From NCBI GenBank assembly GCA_049241565.1, contig JBMLQL010000016.1:136617-200616 (forward strand): DNA of 64,000 nucleotides. The letters are read 5' to 3'. Below the pieces are notes generated by a model, which was not told the origin of the DNA, ran no database searches, and was given only the letters and a program-made list of their open reading frames with translations. Shown here one piece after another: positions 17,767-26,267 of this stretch; the stretch's first letter is position 1, and the number at the start of each line of letters is the position of its first letter. The position numbers and the translations under genes were made by a program. Source of the stretch: DZBG01 sp049241565 (lineage in GTDB: Bacteria; Bdellovibrionota; Bacteriovoracia; Bacteriovoracales; Bacteriovoracaceae).

Positions 17767-20700
17767 ATGGAACCAAAGACCGAGTCAGCGGCCAATGAGC
17801 AATTTTCATTTGTCGAAGCAGAAAAGTCAGTTTTAGCTTTCTGGAATAAAGACCAGATTTTTAAGAAGTCTCTTGAAAAGACAGCAAGCTCAAAACCCTA
17901 TATTTTTTATGATGGTCCTCCTTTTGCCACAGGTCTTCCTCACCATGGTCACCTTGTGGCCTCAACACTTAAAGATATTATTCCTCGCTACTTCACGATG
18001 AAAGGCCACTATGTTTCTCGTCGCTTTGGTTGGGACTGTCATGGTCTTCCAATTGAGCAAGAGATTGATAAAAAATTCGGTATGTCGGCCAATGATTATG
18101 TCGCCGCCAACGGGGTTAAAAAATATAATGATGAATGTCGTGGGATTGTTGACCGCTATGTGAACGAATGGGAACGCACCATTTCTCGTCTTGGACGATG
18201 GGTTGACTTTGAAAATGATTATAAAACCATGGATCTCACTTTCATGGAATCAGTTTGGTGGGTCTTTAAATCAATCTGGGACAAAGACTTAATCTACCAA
18301 GGAAACAAAATCGTTCCTTACTCTCCAGCTCTTCAAACAGCTCTTTCAAATTTTGAGGCAACTCAAAACTATCAAGACATTCAAGACCCAGCGGTCACTG
18401 TTCTTTTTAGAACAAAAGCTGATCCAAATATTTATCTTGCAGCGTGGACCACAACTCCTTGGACACTTCCCTCAAACCTCTCACTTTGTGTTCATCCAGA
18501 AATTGAGTATGTGAAAGTCAAAGATCTTGAAAAGAATATTTTCATCATCATGGCCCGTGCACGTCTTGAATCTTATAAGAAAAATTTTAAATACGAAGAA
18601 GTAGAAACTTTTACAGGTGCTTCCCTTAAAGGAGTGGCTTATGAACCGCTCTTCCCTTATCATGCTGATCTTGCCTCAAAGGGTTATTATATCGTCTTAA
18701 ATGATGAGTATGTAACGACAACTGATGGTACTGGGATTGTTCATCAAGCTCCTGCTTTTGGTGAAGATGATAATCGTGTGATGAAAGCGGCGGGACTGAC
18801 TGAAGTAATTCTTCCGATGGATGCCGCAGGAAAATTCACGGCCGACATCTCAGACTTCAAAGGCCAGTACTTTAAAGATGCTGATAAAGAGATCATTAAA
18901 AACTTAAAAGATCGTGGACAACTTTTCCATCAATCAACTCTCGTCCACTCATACCCAATGTGTTACCGCACTGATACTCCACTCATGTATCGAGCGATGC
19001 CTCAGTGGTATCTTGCTGTTGAAAAAATAAAAGATAAGATGATCAAGGCCAATGAGCAGATCAACTGGGTTCCCTCACATATTCAAGAAGGACGCTTTGG
19101 CAAATGGCTTGAAGGAGCTAAGGACTGGGCCATCTCACGTACTCGTGTTTGGGGAACTCCTCTTCCCATTTGGATCAACGAAACGACAGGAAAACAAATC
19201 TGTCTTGGGTCAGTGTCCGAACTTGAAAAACTGACCGGAACAAAAATTACTGATATCCATCGAGAGTCAGTTGATCACCTCGATTTTAAAATTGCGGGTG
19301 AAGAAGGAACCTACAAACGTATTCCTGAAGTTTTAGACTGTTGGTTTGAATCAGGCTCAATGCCTTATGCCCAACTTCACTACCCTTTTGAAAACCAAGA
19401 AGTTTTCAAAAAAGGTTTCCCAGCCGAGTTCATCGCTGAGGGTCTCGATCAAACACGTGGATGGTTTTATACACTCACTGTTTTATCTGCTGCCTTGTAC
19501 GATAAGCCAGCCTTCAAAAATGTCATCGTCAACGGTCTTGTCCTTGCTAAAGATGGCAAGAAGATGAGTAAACGTTTAAAGAACTATACGGCCCCTGATG
19601 AGCTGATGGAAGCTTACGGTGCCGATGCTTTAAGACTATTCCTTATTAACTCAGGAGTAGTTAAAGGCGAAGAGCTTAGATTTACTGATGAAGGCGTTAA
19701 GGACATGGTTCGCCGTGCTCTTCTTCCTTGGTACAACTCCTTTAAATTCTTTGAGACATACGCCAAAGTAGATGGATGGAGTGCAAAAAAGAATTTTAAG
19801 CTTGGAAATAATATTCTTGATCGCTGGTTGCTTTCAAAACTTCAAACTCTTATTACCAATGTGAATGCAGAGATGCAGGCCTACCGTTTATACAATGTTG
19901 TTCCTGAGCTTATGGGATTCATTGATGACCTCACAAATTGGTATATCCGCTTAAATCGTCGCCGCTTCTGGGACGATGGACTGACTCAGGATAAGTGCGA
20001 AGCCTACTCAGCTCTTTACACAACACTTGAGGCCCTCTCAGGAATGATGGCCCCATTTACACCATTCCTCGCAGATCATGTTTATTTAAAACTCAAAGAT
20101 TTTGGAGCACTGACAGAAGCCTCGGTTCATCTCTGCTCTTATCCTGAGGCCAAATCTGAAATGATCAATGCCACTCTTGAGACAGCAGTAGATCGCATGC
20201 AACAAGTGATTTTATTAGGTCGTCAAAAAAGACTTCTTGAAACAATCAAAGTGAAAACGCCACTTTCTGTTTTAAAAATCATTCATCAAGATAAGAGTCT
20301 TTTAAATGAAATCAAAAAACTTGAAGACTATATTCAAACCGAGCTCAATGTAAAAACGGTCGAATACCATACAGACGAAGAAAACTATATTCGTCTCTAT
20401 GCAAAACCGAATCTTCCTGTTCTCGGGAAGAAGCTGGGTAAAGAGATGGGTCTTTATACAAAAAAGATTGCTGAGATTGGCTACAAAGAGCTTGCTGAGC
20501 TTGAGAGCGGAAAATCTGTTTCAATTGATGGTAAAGAATTTACACCTGAAGAAATTCTCACTTTCCGTGAGGCCAAAGCAGGAACACAGGCCGTGACAAA
20601 TAGATTCATCACGATTGATCTGAACTGCACTCTTGATCAAAAACTTATTGATGAAGGTCTGGCCCGAGAGATCGTCAATAGAATTCAAAAAACAAGAAAA

Positions 20701-20904
20701 GAGATGAACTTCAACGTTGATGATCGTATCGCTATAAAAGTTTATACTAACGAGCAGCTCTCAAAAGTTTTCACTGAATTTAAAGATTATATTTGTAGTG
20801 AAACACTCACTAAAGAAACTGAGCTCCTTGGTGCCATCCCTACAGGGGCGGTTAAGCACGAAATTGATGAAATGGATTTTCATATTTTAGCGCTGAAAAA
20901 ATAG
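17767..20904 (+). CDS. ileS: isoleucyl-tRNA synthetase, type 2 (eukaryote-like)
   Basis: Charges tRNA-Ile. Class I HIGH motif as HHGH in GLPHHGHL (residues 57-64) and KMSKR near 599-603 in KDGKKMSKRLKNY. The editing (CP1) domain is present with TTTPWTLPSN (about 227-236) and GTGIVHQAPAFGEDD (about 324-338). At 1045 residues, with KMSKRLKNY and no C-terminal zinc-finger cysteines, it matches the IleS2 class shared with eukaryotic cytosolic enzymes, not the about 930-residue type 1 of E. coli. IleS2 enzymes are known for low sensitivity to mupirocin; that is family knowledge, not something seen here. Confidence 0.96.
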   Translation: MEPKTESAANEQFSFVEAEKSVLAFWNKDQIFKKSLEKTASSKPYIFYDGPPFATGLPHHGHLVASTLKDIIPRYFTMKGHYVSRRFGWDCHGLPIEQEIDKKFGMSANDYVAANGVKKYNDECRGIVDRYVNEWERTISRLGRWVDFENDYKTMDLTFMESVWWVFKSIWDKDLIYQGNKIVPYSPALQTALSNFEATQNYQDIQDPAVTVLFRTKADPNIYLAAWTTTPWTLPSNLSLCVHPEIEYVKVKDLEKNIFIIMARARLESYKKNFKYEEVETFTGASLKGVAYEPLFPYHADLASKGYYIVLNDEYVTTTDGTGIVHQAPAFGEDDNRVMKAAGLTEVILPMDAAGKFTADISDFKGQYFKDADKEIIKNLKDRGQLFHQSTLVHSYPMCYRTDTPLMYRAMPQWYLAVEKIKDKMIKANEQINWVPSHIQEGRFGKWLEGAKDWAISRTRVWGTPLPIWINETTGKQICLGSVSELEKLTGTKITDIHRESVDHLDFKIAGEEGTYKRIPEVLDCWFESGSMPYAQLHYPFENQEVFKKGFPAEFIAEGLDQTRGWFYTLTVLSAALYDKPAFKNVIVNGLVLAKDGKKMSKRLKNYTAPDELMEAYGADALRLFLINSGVVKGEELRFTDEGVKDMVRRALLPWYNSFKFFETYAKVDGWSAKKNFKLGNNILDRWLLSKLQTLITNVNAEMQAYRLYNVVPELMGFIDDLTNWYIRLNRRRFWDDGLTQDKCEAYSALYTTLEALSGMMAPFTPFLADHVYLKLKDFGALTEASVHLCSYPEAKSEMINATLETAVDRMQQVILLGRQKRLLETIKVKTPLSVLKIIHQDKSLLNEIKKLEDYIQTELNVKTVEYHTDEENYIRLYAKPNLPVLGKKLGKEMGLYTKKIAEIGYKELAELESGKSVSIDGKEFTPEEILTFREAKAGTQAVTNRFITIDLNCTLDQKLIDEGLAREIVNRIQKTRKEMNFNVDDRIAIKVYTNEQLSKVFTEFKDYICSETLTKETELLGAIPTGAVKHEIDEMDFHILALKK

Positions 20905-20928
20905 TGTTTTAAAAGAATTAATGACTCT

Positions 20929-20982
20929 AAAGCCTTGAAATCATAAAGCAGTTCCTAGACTGCCTTAAGATTCCAAGGCTTT
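20929..20982. repeat. two-tier stem-loop downstream of ileS
   Basis: Outer 9-bp inverted repeat AAAGCCTTG (20929-20937) with CAAGGCTTT (20974-20982) encloses an inner hairpin GCAGT/ACTGC (20948-20952 with 20959-20963) with a six-base loop. No T-run follows on either strand, so it is not a standard intrinsic terminator. The 153-bp gap between ileS and 21058 holds nothing else obvious. Confidence 0.5.
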
Positions 20983-21063
20983 CTACTAAAACAATCAAGA
21001 ATTCAACTTAATCATCCGATACATCCTTGTACCACTGCATTTTCATTATTCTGGGGGATGGAT

Positions 21064-21603
21064 ATGAATTGGAAAGAATTCTATAAGGTCGACATTTTTA
21101 AAGTCACACCGAAAGGTGAGTCGCTCCTTTATAAAACGGCCATTTCTACTCCCGAAGATATTCCAGTGCATGAACTTTTTATGCCTAAATTTGGAAAATT
21201 AGAGCTTTCTGCTAATGAGAAAAAAAAGCTCTGTATTAACACTCGAAAAATTCTTCATTGCCGTCACCTCCTCCAAACAAAACATCTTCGTCAGTGGGCC
21301 AAACAATTTGTTCAAAAAATTGAAGCTCAAAAAGAAAAAGAAATCATTTTGAGAACATCTGGCGCCGGAGTTTATCTCATTTTAGCAGCGGTAGAACTTT
21401 ACCCTCATCTTGCCAAAAAAATTGTCTGTTATACGACTGAAATACCTCTCAAAGTAAGTAATAAAAAAATCACTGGCACGCGTAACTGCCAATTCATTTA
21501 TGGACCTCACAACTCAAGCTTTCTTGGGCAATTCCCTAGTTTGTGGAAGTCCTCGCCTTATTTGCCACTCTTTAACAATGAAGAGCTCAAAAAAGCCGCC
21601 TAG
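21064..21603 (+). CDS. hypothetical cytosolic protein
   Basis: About 179 residues, no recognised family. The ATG at 21064 is preferred to 21058 because GGGGG at 21053-21057 gives a sensible 6-base spacing. No signal peptide. The middle has a Gly-rich turn after a strand (ILRTSGAGVYLILAAVELYP), followed by a second strand (KIVCYTTEI), a pattern like an alpha/beta hydrolase or Rossmann core; an NSSFLGQFPSLW segment follows. The similarity is too weak to assign. The following gene has its own promoter. Confidence 0.6.
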   Translation: MNWKEFYKVDIFKVTPKGESLLYKTAISTPEDIPVHELFMPKFGKLELSANEKKKLCINTRKILHCRHLLQTKHLRQWAKQFVQKIEAQKEKEIILRTSGAGVYLILAAVELYPHLAKKIVCYTTEIPLKVSNKKITGTRNCQFIYGPHNSSFLGQFPSLWKSSPYLPLFNNEELKKAA

Positions 21604-21626
21604 ATTTGCCTTGGGCCTTCTAGATC

Positions 21627-21635
21627 TGACATAAT
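21627..21635 (+). promoter_or_regulatory. extended -10 promoter, leaderless type
   Basis: TG (21627-21628), A, CATAAT (21630-21635); the ATG of the next gene is 6 bases further on and has no Shine-Dalgarno. The 15-mer CATAATAGCTTCATG here recurs exactly at 60331-60345. Confidence 0.55.
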
Positions 21636-21641
21636 AGCTTC

Positions 21642-22418
21642 ATGAAAATGGTTCTTCTTTTGTGCGGGCTGATTTCTTTTAGTGCCTTCGGCCAAAAAGA
21701 AATTTCCTCTAATACATTTAAGTCAATTGCACGCCCTCAGCTTCTCGCTATTATCTCTGAGTTCTATCATATGATTGAACAGTTTCCTGAGTACCCTGCA
21801 GGTATGAGTCGGCTTATTAATCTTTCAAGACAGTTCGAAGAAGATAAACAAACCATGCTGATCAGCTGTCCACGCTATATTAATGACGAGTGTCTTCCAC
21901 TTTTGGAGAAAATGCTTCAAGGTGTGCAAGAGCTGGATCTCCAAACGAATACTTTTTATGGACAACTCAGATCCAATCAAGAGCCTTATATCAGTGCGCT
22001 CACTGGTTTACGGTTTATTGATCTTTATCAAAATGAATTGTGGCGTTTAAAAAATGCTATCGAGTTTGCTAGTTTTACTTATAGAGCGAAAAAGTCTCAG
22101 ATCAAAACAGATCCTATCATTCTTCTTCATGATCGCATGAAAACCTATCTCTCACTTAGCGTTCCTGAGTTTGTCCCATTTCTTTATAAAGAAGATTTCA
22201 AACAATTTTATATGAACTTCATTCGTCCCATGGACTATCATTTAAGCACCCCCACGGCTCACACATTCTTTTATAAAAATATTAAAGAATTAAATTTCAG
22301 CCTCAATCTTCTGCTACAGAATCTCACCAAACGAAATAAAAAGACTCCTGCAGGAATGATCGGAAGCTTAAATAATCTACATATTCGATGGAATCATATT
22401 CTTAGGAATTATTATTAA
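21642..22418 (+). CDS. exported protein of unknown function
   Basis: 258 residues with a short clear signal peptide (KMVLLLCGLISFSAFGQ, cleavage near FGQ-K). The mature protein is helical with two cysteines (ISCPRYINDECLP) likely in a disulfide, and several aromatic helices. No enzyme motif recognised. The start is fixed by the -10 hexamer 6 bases upstream. A strong intrinsic terminator follows at 22423-22450. Confidence 0.75.
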   Translation: MKMVLLLCGLISFSAFGQKEISSNTFKSIARPQLLAIISEFYHMIEQFPEYPAGMSRLINLSRQFEEDKQTMLISCPRYINDECLPLLEKMLQGVQELDLQTNTFYGQLRSNQEPYISALTGLRFIDLYQNELWRLKNAIEFASFTYRAKKSQIKTDPIILLHDRMKTYLSLSVPEFVPFLYKEDFKQFYMNFIRPMDYHLSTPTAHTFFYKNIKELNFSLNLLLQNLTKRNKKTPAGMIGSLNNLHIRWNHILRNYY

Positions 22419-22422
22419 AAAA

Positions 22423-22450
22423 AAGGCCAGCAATGCTGGCCTTCATTTTT
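22423..22450 (+). terminator. intrinsic terminator, usable on both strands
   Basis: Perfect 9-bp stem AAGGCCAGC (22423-22431) with GCTGGCCTT (22435-22443), loop AAT, then CATTTTT. The A-run before the stem gives a T-run on the minus strand, so it can also end rpsU transcription coming from the right. Confidence 0.9.
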
Positions 22451-22664
22451 AGTACTTAGTACGAGTGCGCGATTTTGAAATAGTTTTAAGACGACGCTTT
22501 TCAGCGTTTTCTAGTTTTTCTTTCGTTTTTACAGAAGGTTTTTTGAATTCTGAGCGAGCACGGTATTCTTTTACAATTCCGTAGGCATCACAAAGTCTTT
22601 TGAACTTCTTAAGAGCACGTTCTGCTCCAAATCGATCATCAATACTTATTTCGATATTTGCCAT
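22449..22664 (-). CDS. rpsU: small ribosomal subunit protein bS21
   Basis: 71 residues, basic, with the bS21 pattern ERALKKFKRLCDAYGIVKEYRARSEF at about 15-40 and a Lys/Arg-rich tail. bS21 sits near the anti-Shine-Dalgarno end of 16S rRNA and helps initiation. The gene's own Shine-Dalgarno is nearly ideal (AAGGGGGTGA, about 7 bases before the ATG), and the upstream sequence contains a 7-bp hairpin (22696-22712). It is monocistronic, ending at the shared terminator 22423-22450. A dnaG/rpoD macromolecular-synthesis context is absent here. Confidence 0.95.
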   Translation of the reverse strand: MANIEISIDDRFGAERALKKFKRLCDAYGIVKEYRARSEFKKPSVKTKEKLENAEKRRLKTISKSRTRTKY

Positions 22665-22695
22665 ACTCAGTCACCCCCTTTTTTTTAAACGCTAG

Positions 22696-22712
22696 AAGCT
22701 GTCAAACAGCTT
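22696..22712. other. hairpin in the rpsU upstream region
   Basis: AAGCTGT (22696-22702) and ACAGCTT (22706-22712) around a CAA loop. On the plus strand it is followed by TTTATT like a weak terminator; on the minus strand it would lie in the rpsU 5' leader about 30 bases before the ATG. Either role is possible. Confidence 0.45.
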
Positions 22713-22778
22713 TTTATTATTTAAGATAAGGGGTCAACTATAGGTCCCGTGATGACCGATGTCAATCGGAGGTGCAGT

Positions 22779-24035
22779 GTGTCTAAGCAATTAGGGTTAG
22801 GATTCTCAGATGAATCCTCAGAGTCGCGTCCCCTTGCCGCTCTTCTTCGTCCTGATTCTTTTGATGCCTTCGTTGGCCAAGAAAATCTACGCCCAATGCT
22901 CAAGCATCTACTGAATGCTCCTAGGCATGTGATTTTTTGGGGACCTCCAGGTAGTGGTAAAACCACTCTGGCCCATTTGATTTCAACTCATTTGAAACTA
23001 GAAATTTTTAATTTCAATGCTGTCACCTCTGGCATTCCAGAACTAAAAAAAGTGATTCAAGAGATTCTTGATCTGAAAAAAACTTATAATAAACAGAGTA
23101 TCCTCTTCATTGATGAGATTCATCGTTTTAATAAATCTCAGCAGGATGCTCTCCTTCCTTATCTTGAAAATGGTGATTTTCTCTTTTTTGGGGCCACTAC
23201 AGAATATCCTCAGACTTCACTGAATCGGGCCCTTATTTCTCGAGTAAGCCTGATTGAACTAAAATCTCACTCCAAAGAGGATCTTCAAAAGATCCTTACT
23301 ACTGCCAATGAAAAACTCGCGAGAACTGATCTCGCCCCTTATATTCATGAGCTTGCAGAATTCTCTAATGGAGATGCTCGTTTTGCCATTAATCAACTCA
23401 GTATCCTGAGTGAAATGCCACCGGAGCGATTAAGTGATAAACCTCAAGTCTTAAAAGAACTTTTTGAACATGCTAGGCAATACGATAAAGAGGCCAATCG
23501 TCATTATGATGTCATTTCGGCCTTCATCAAAAGTGTGCGCGGCTCTGATCCAGATGCGGCCTTACTCTATCTTGCGGTGATGCTTGATGGTGGAGAAAAT
23601 CCTGAGTTTATTGCCAGACGGTTAATGATTCTTGCGAGTGAAGATGTAGGGCTCGCCAATTCTCAGGCGTTGCAGGTCACTGCTAATGCTCATTATGTTG
23701 TGAAGAATATCGGTATGCCAGAGGCCAGAATCACACTCTCGCACGCCACTGTTTTTATGTGCCTGTCACCAAAGTCGAATTCAGTTTATCGGGGTATCGA
23801 TGAGGCCCTTGCTTATGTTCGTGAAAATCCCACACTTGAAGTCCCAGGTCATCTTTCAAGTATTGGCCCAGAAAAAAAGAATTATAAATATCCTCATAGC
23901 TATCCGATGGATTTCACTCCTCAGGAATACAAACCTCTGGGTCACAAGTTTAAATTCTACCAACCTAAAATGAATGGGTCAGAAAAGATGATTATTGATC
24001 AGTGGACAAACTTTACAAAGTCCGCGTTTAATTAA
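22779..24035 (+). CDS. rarA: replication-associated recombination protein A (RarA/MgsA, AAA+ clamp-loader-like ATPase)
   Basis: AAA+ ATPase acting at stalled replication forks, related to clamp loaders and eukaryotic WRNIP1/Mgs1. Walker A GPPGSGKTT at about 55-63; Walker B ILFIDEIHRFNKSQQDALLP; sensor region FFGATTEYPQTSLNRALISR; the C-terminal tetramerisation domain has SAFIKSVRGSDPDAALLYLA and IASEDVGLAN-type text (ILASEDVGLANSQAL). The GTG at 22779 is chosen because GGAGGTG lies 4 bases before it; an upstream ATG at 22749 lacks this. An N-terminal GLGF segment resembles a clamp/SSB-type peptide seen in homologues. 419 residues is normal. Confidence 0.95.
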   Translation: MSKQLGLGFSDESSESRPLAALLRPDSFDAFVGQENLRPMLKHLLNAPRHVIFWGPPGSGKTTLAHLISTHLKLEIFNFNAVTSGIPELKKVIQEILDLKKTYNKQSILFIDEIHRFNKSQQDALLPYLENGDFLFFGATTEYPQTSLNRALISRVSLIELKSHSKEDLQKILTTANEKLARTDLAPYIHELAEFSNGDARFAINQLSILSEMPPERLSDKPQVLKELFEHARQYDKEANRHYDVISAFIKSVRGSDPDAALLYLAVMLDGGENPEFIARRLMILASEDVGLANSQALQVTANAHYVVKNIGMPEARITLSHATVFMCLSPKSNSVYRGIDEALAYVRENPTLEVPGHLSSIGPEKKNYKYPHSYPMDFTPQEYKPLGHKFKFYQPKMNGSEKMIIDQWTNFTKSAFN

Positions 24036-24038
24036 TCT

Positions 24039-24479
24039 ATGAGCTCTATTGCCCTTTATCTTCTCCTTACCCTACGCCCCTTTGAAACTGACCTCTGTAC
24101 GTCATGGCCTGAAGGCACGTCCCGTGATCGCTATAAATGGGCCCATTGCTGTGTCGTTCATGATCTTCATTATTGGGCAGGTGGTTCAAAAGATGATCGT
24201 CTTGGGGCCGATAAAGATCTTAGATCTTGTGTGACGAAGGCCCATTCTAAGGCCATGGGAGATCTCATGTTTCTTGGTGTGCGTGCCGGAAGACTCTCAC
24301 CTATAAAATTCAAGGCCAAAGGCTGGGGATTTGCTTGGCCTAAAACCAGAACAAGATACCAGGCACTCAATATTGAGGAGATTGATCTTGTGCGAGATGA
24401 GCTCTACGATAACCATCCTCATGTAGAATTAGAAACAGTCGATGTATTTATTCAGCAGCTAAAAGATCGCCGAAATTAG
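24039..24479 (+). CDS. phospholipase A2-like protein
   Basis: 146 residues. A motif strongly like the secreted PLA2 active site is present: HCCVVHDLHYWAGG (Cys 37, Cys 38, His 41, Asp 42) followed by ADKDLRSC (Asp 58 to Cys 64), matching CCxxHDxxY and the second Asp-x-Cys helix of the PLA2 fold. Those residues would form the His/Asp dyad and disulfides of a calcium-dependent lipase. The start is hydrophobic but is not a convincing signal peptide. It follows rarA by 3 bp and ends in a 4-bp overlap with the convergent lipoprotein gene. The assignment rests on the motif only. Confidence 0.55.
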   Translation: MSSIALYLLLTLRPFETDLCTSWPEGTSRDRYKWAHCCVVHDLHYWAGGSKDDRLGADKDLRSCVTKAHSKAMGDLMFLGVRAGRLSPIKFKAKGWGFAWPKTRTRYQALNIEEIDLVRDELYDNHPHVELETVDVFIQQLKDRRN

Positions 24480-24922
24480 TGACAAACAATATCACCAAAT
24501 TTCGCTTCACAATCATGACCACATTTAATTTTCCCAAATGCAGCTAAACATTTTTTTTCTGGATTATCAGCGCACCTCACTTGGCCAAAGCCACTCACAC
24601 AATTATAGCCGCAAGATTTTTTTCCGAAAGCTTCTAGGCATTGGCGACGACTACGAAAGTTTCCTGAGTTCACTGTAATATTTGTCTGATGAGGCTTTGA
24701 TTTAAGGACGAAGGTATACCCTTCTCTATAACCTTTTTTAGCGAGTTCAAGTCCATCAATAGTACAAACTTTATCACGGTCAACTGGCGGATACATATTG
24801 AGTTCAGATTTCGCATCATTCACACCTTGAGCGTAACCATAATCATAATTACAGTTTTCAGGCTTCATGGTAGCGCATGAGCTGAGAATAAGAAGAGAAA
24901 CAAAAAGCAAATATTTAACCAT
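24476..24922 (-). CDS. Cys-rich lipoprotein with a duplicated Cys motif
   Basis: 148 residues. Signal with lipobox LILSSC (Cys 16 lipidated), so outer- or inner-membrane anchored. The C-terminal half contains two copies of a cysteine unit: CLEAFGKKSCGYNCVSGFG with later C, and CLAAFGKIKCGHDCEAKFG with later C, i.e. CxxAFGKxxCGxxCxxxFGxxxC, about 30 residues apart. Four cysteines per copy suggest two disulfide-knotted mini-domains exposed outside the cytoplasm. Upstream is YDYGYAQGVNDAKSE. Function unknown. Confidence 0.8.
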   Translation of the reverse strand: MVKYLLFVSLLILSSCATMKPENCNYDYGYAQGVNDAKSELNMYPPVDRDKVCTIDGLELAKKGYREGYTFVLKSKPHQTNITVNSGNFRSRRQCLEAFGKKSCGYNCVSGFGQVRCADNPEKKCLAAFGKIKCGHDCEAKFGDIVCH

Positions 24923-24933
24923 TTTACTTTCCC

Positions 24934-24958
24934 AAAAAAAAAAGGGCCCGAAGGCCCT
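24934..24958 (-). terminator. intrinsic terminator of the E3-E2 operon
   Basis: Stem AGGGCC (24943-24948) / GGCCCT (24953-24958) with a CGAA tetraloop. Read leftward it is followed by a run of ten T (24934-24943 on the plus strand is all A). The same hairpin and A-run recur at 40240-40266. Confidence 0.9.
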
Positions 24959-24968
24959 CTTTGAATAA

Positions 24969-26252
24969 TTAAATTAAATCTTCAATCTTCATTGTTTCAA
25001 GGTGATTTTTCACGCTAGCAAGAAACTTTGATCCAAGCTCCCCATCAATGAGACGGTGGTCATAAGTATGAGTTCCATACATCATCTGACGAACAGCGAT
25101 TGAATCGTCTTCCATCACCATCACACGCTTCTTGATCACTCCTGTACAGAAGATACCAAGTTGCGGCTGAAGAATAACAGGAGTAGCGATAAGAGTTCCG
25201 AATGATCCATTATTTGTGAACGTATATGTTCCACCTGACAGATCATCCATTGTTAACTTCTTATTACGGGCCTTCGCTGCAAGCATATCAAGTTGTTTTG
25301 CAATACCAGTAAGGTTTAGATCTCCTGCATTTTTAATCACAGGAACAACCAGACCATTTCCTGGAACAGCAACAGCACATCCGAGATTGATATCTTTTTT
25401 CACGACGATATTGTCACCTTCAATTGAAGCGTTCACCAGCGGGAACTCTTTAAGGGCCTGAACAATAGCGTAAAGTGTGAAATGCGTATAAGTGAGATTA
25501 ATCCCTTCACGCTTTTTAAATTCATTTTTAATTTTCTCACGGGCCTTCACAAGATTTGTCATATCGATTTCATCAATCGAGTTCACATGTGGAGATGTTT
25601 GCTTTGAAAGAACCATATTCTTCGCAATAGCTTTTCTCATATTATCCATAGGGATAATTTCTACGCGACCACTTGGCTGAGTCACAGGACCTGAATAGGC
25701 CACAGGCGCTGAAGCCACTTTTCCAGCAGCTGGAGCAGAACCTTTTTTATCTGAAGCAATATAGGCCTCAAGATCAGCTTTATTCACTCGTCCTGCAGCT
25801 CCACTTCCTTTAATTGAAGAAAGCTCAGAAAGTGAAATCCCTGCTTCTTTGGCCATGGCCTTAACAAGCGGAGTATAAAAACGGAATCCTTCTTCCTCTT
25901 CTACAACCGGAGCTGCTGCAGGAGCAGACTTCGCTGCCACAGGAGCACTTTCAGTTTTAGTCGCAGCTGCTGGAGCCGCTTTAGGAGCGGAAGCAGTCAC
26001 TGCTGCATTAAGATCATCTTCAATCATCGCAATTGGACGACCAACATCAATTGTTGCTCCTTCAGGGTAAAGAAGCTCTACAACCTTACCTTTAATTGGT
26101 GAAGGAATTTCTGATTCTACTTTATCAGTAGAAATCTCAAGAAGAATTTCATCAAGCTCGATAATATCTCCTACATTTTTATGCCATTTTGTGATCGTTC
26201 CTGTTGTGATCGATTCACCCATCTGAGGCATTACAACTTCAATCTTAGCCAT
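24969..26252 (-). CDS. 2-oxoacid dehydrogenase complex E2 (dihydrolipoyl acyltransferase)
   Basis: Core acyltransferase of a 2-oxoacid dehydrogenase complex. Lipoyl domain at 1-77 with lipoyl Lys 44 in STDKVESE; Ala/Pro-rich linker; E3/E1-binding domain at about 125-165 (TPLVKAMAKEAGISLSEL, GSGAAGRVNKADLEAYI); second Ala/Pro linker; catalytic domain ending in TYDHRLIDGELG, whose His and Asp are the acyltransferase pair. Followed in the operon order by nothing and preceded by lpdA. No E1 gene is in the window, so pyruvate, 2-oxoglutarate or branched-chain specificity stays open. AGGAG precedes the start. Confidence 0.92.
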   Translation of the reverse strand: MAKIEVVMPQMGESITTGTITKWHKNVGDIIELDEILLEISTDKVESEIPSPIKGKVVELLYPEGATIDVGRPIAMIEDDLNAAVTASAPKAAPAAATKTESAPVAAKSAPAAAPVVEEEEGFRFYTPLVKAMAKEAGISLSELSSIKGSGAAGRVNKADLEAYIASDKKGSAPAAGKVASAPVAYSGPVTQPSGRVEIIPMDNMRKAIAKNMVLSKQTSPHVNSIDEIDMTNLVKAREKIKNEFKKREGINLTYTHFTLYAIVQALKEFPLVNASIEGDNIVVKKDINLGCAVAVPGNGLVVPVIKNAGDLNLTGIAKQLDMLAAKARNKKLTMDDLSGGTYTFTNNGSFGTLIATPVILQPQLGIFCTGVIKKRVMVMEDDSIAVRQMMYGTHTYDHRLIDGELGSKFLASVKNHLETMKIEDLI

Positions 26253-26267
26253 ATAAAAACTCCTTAA

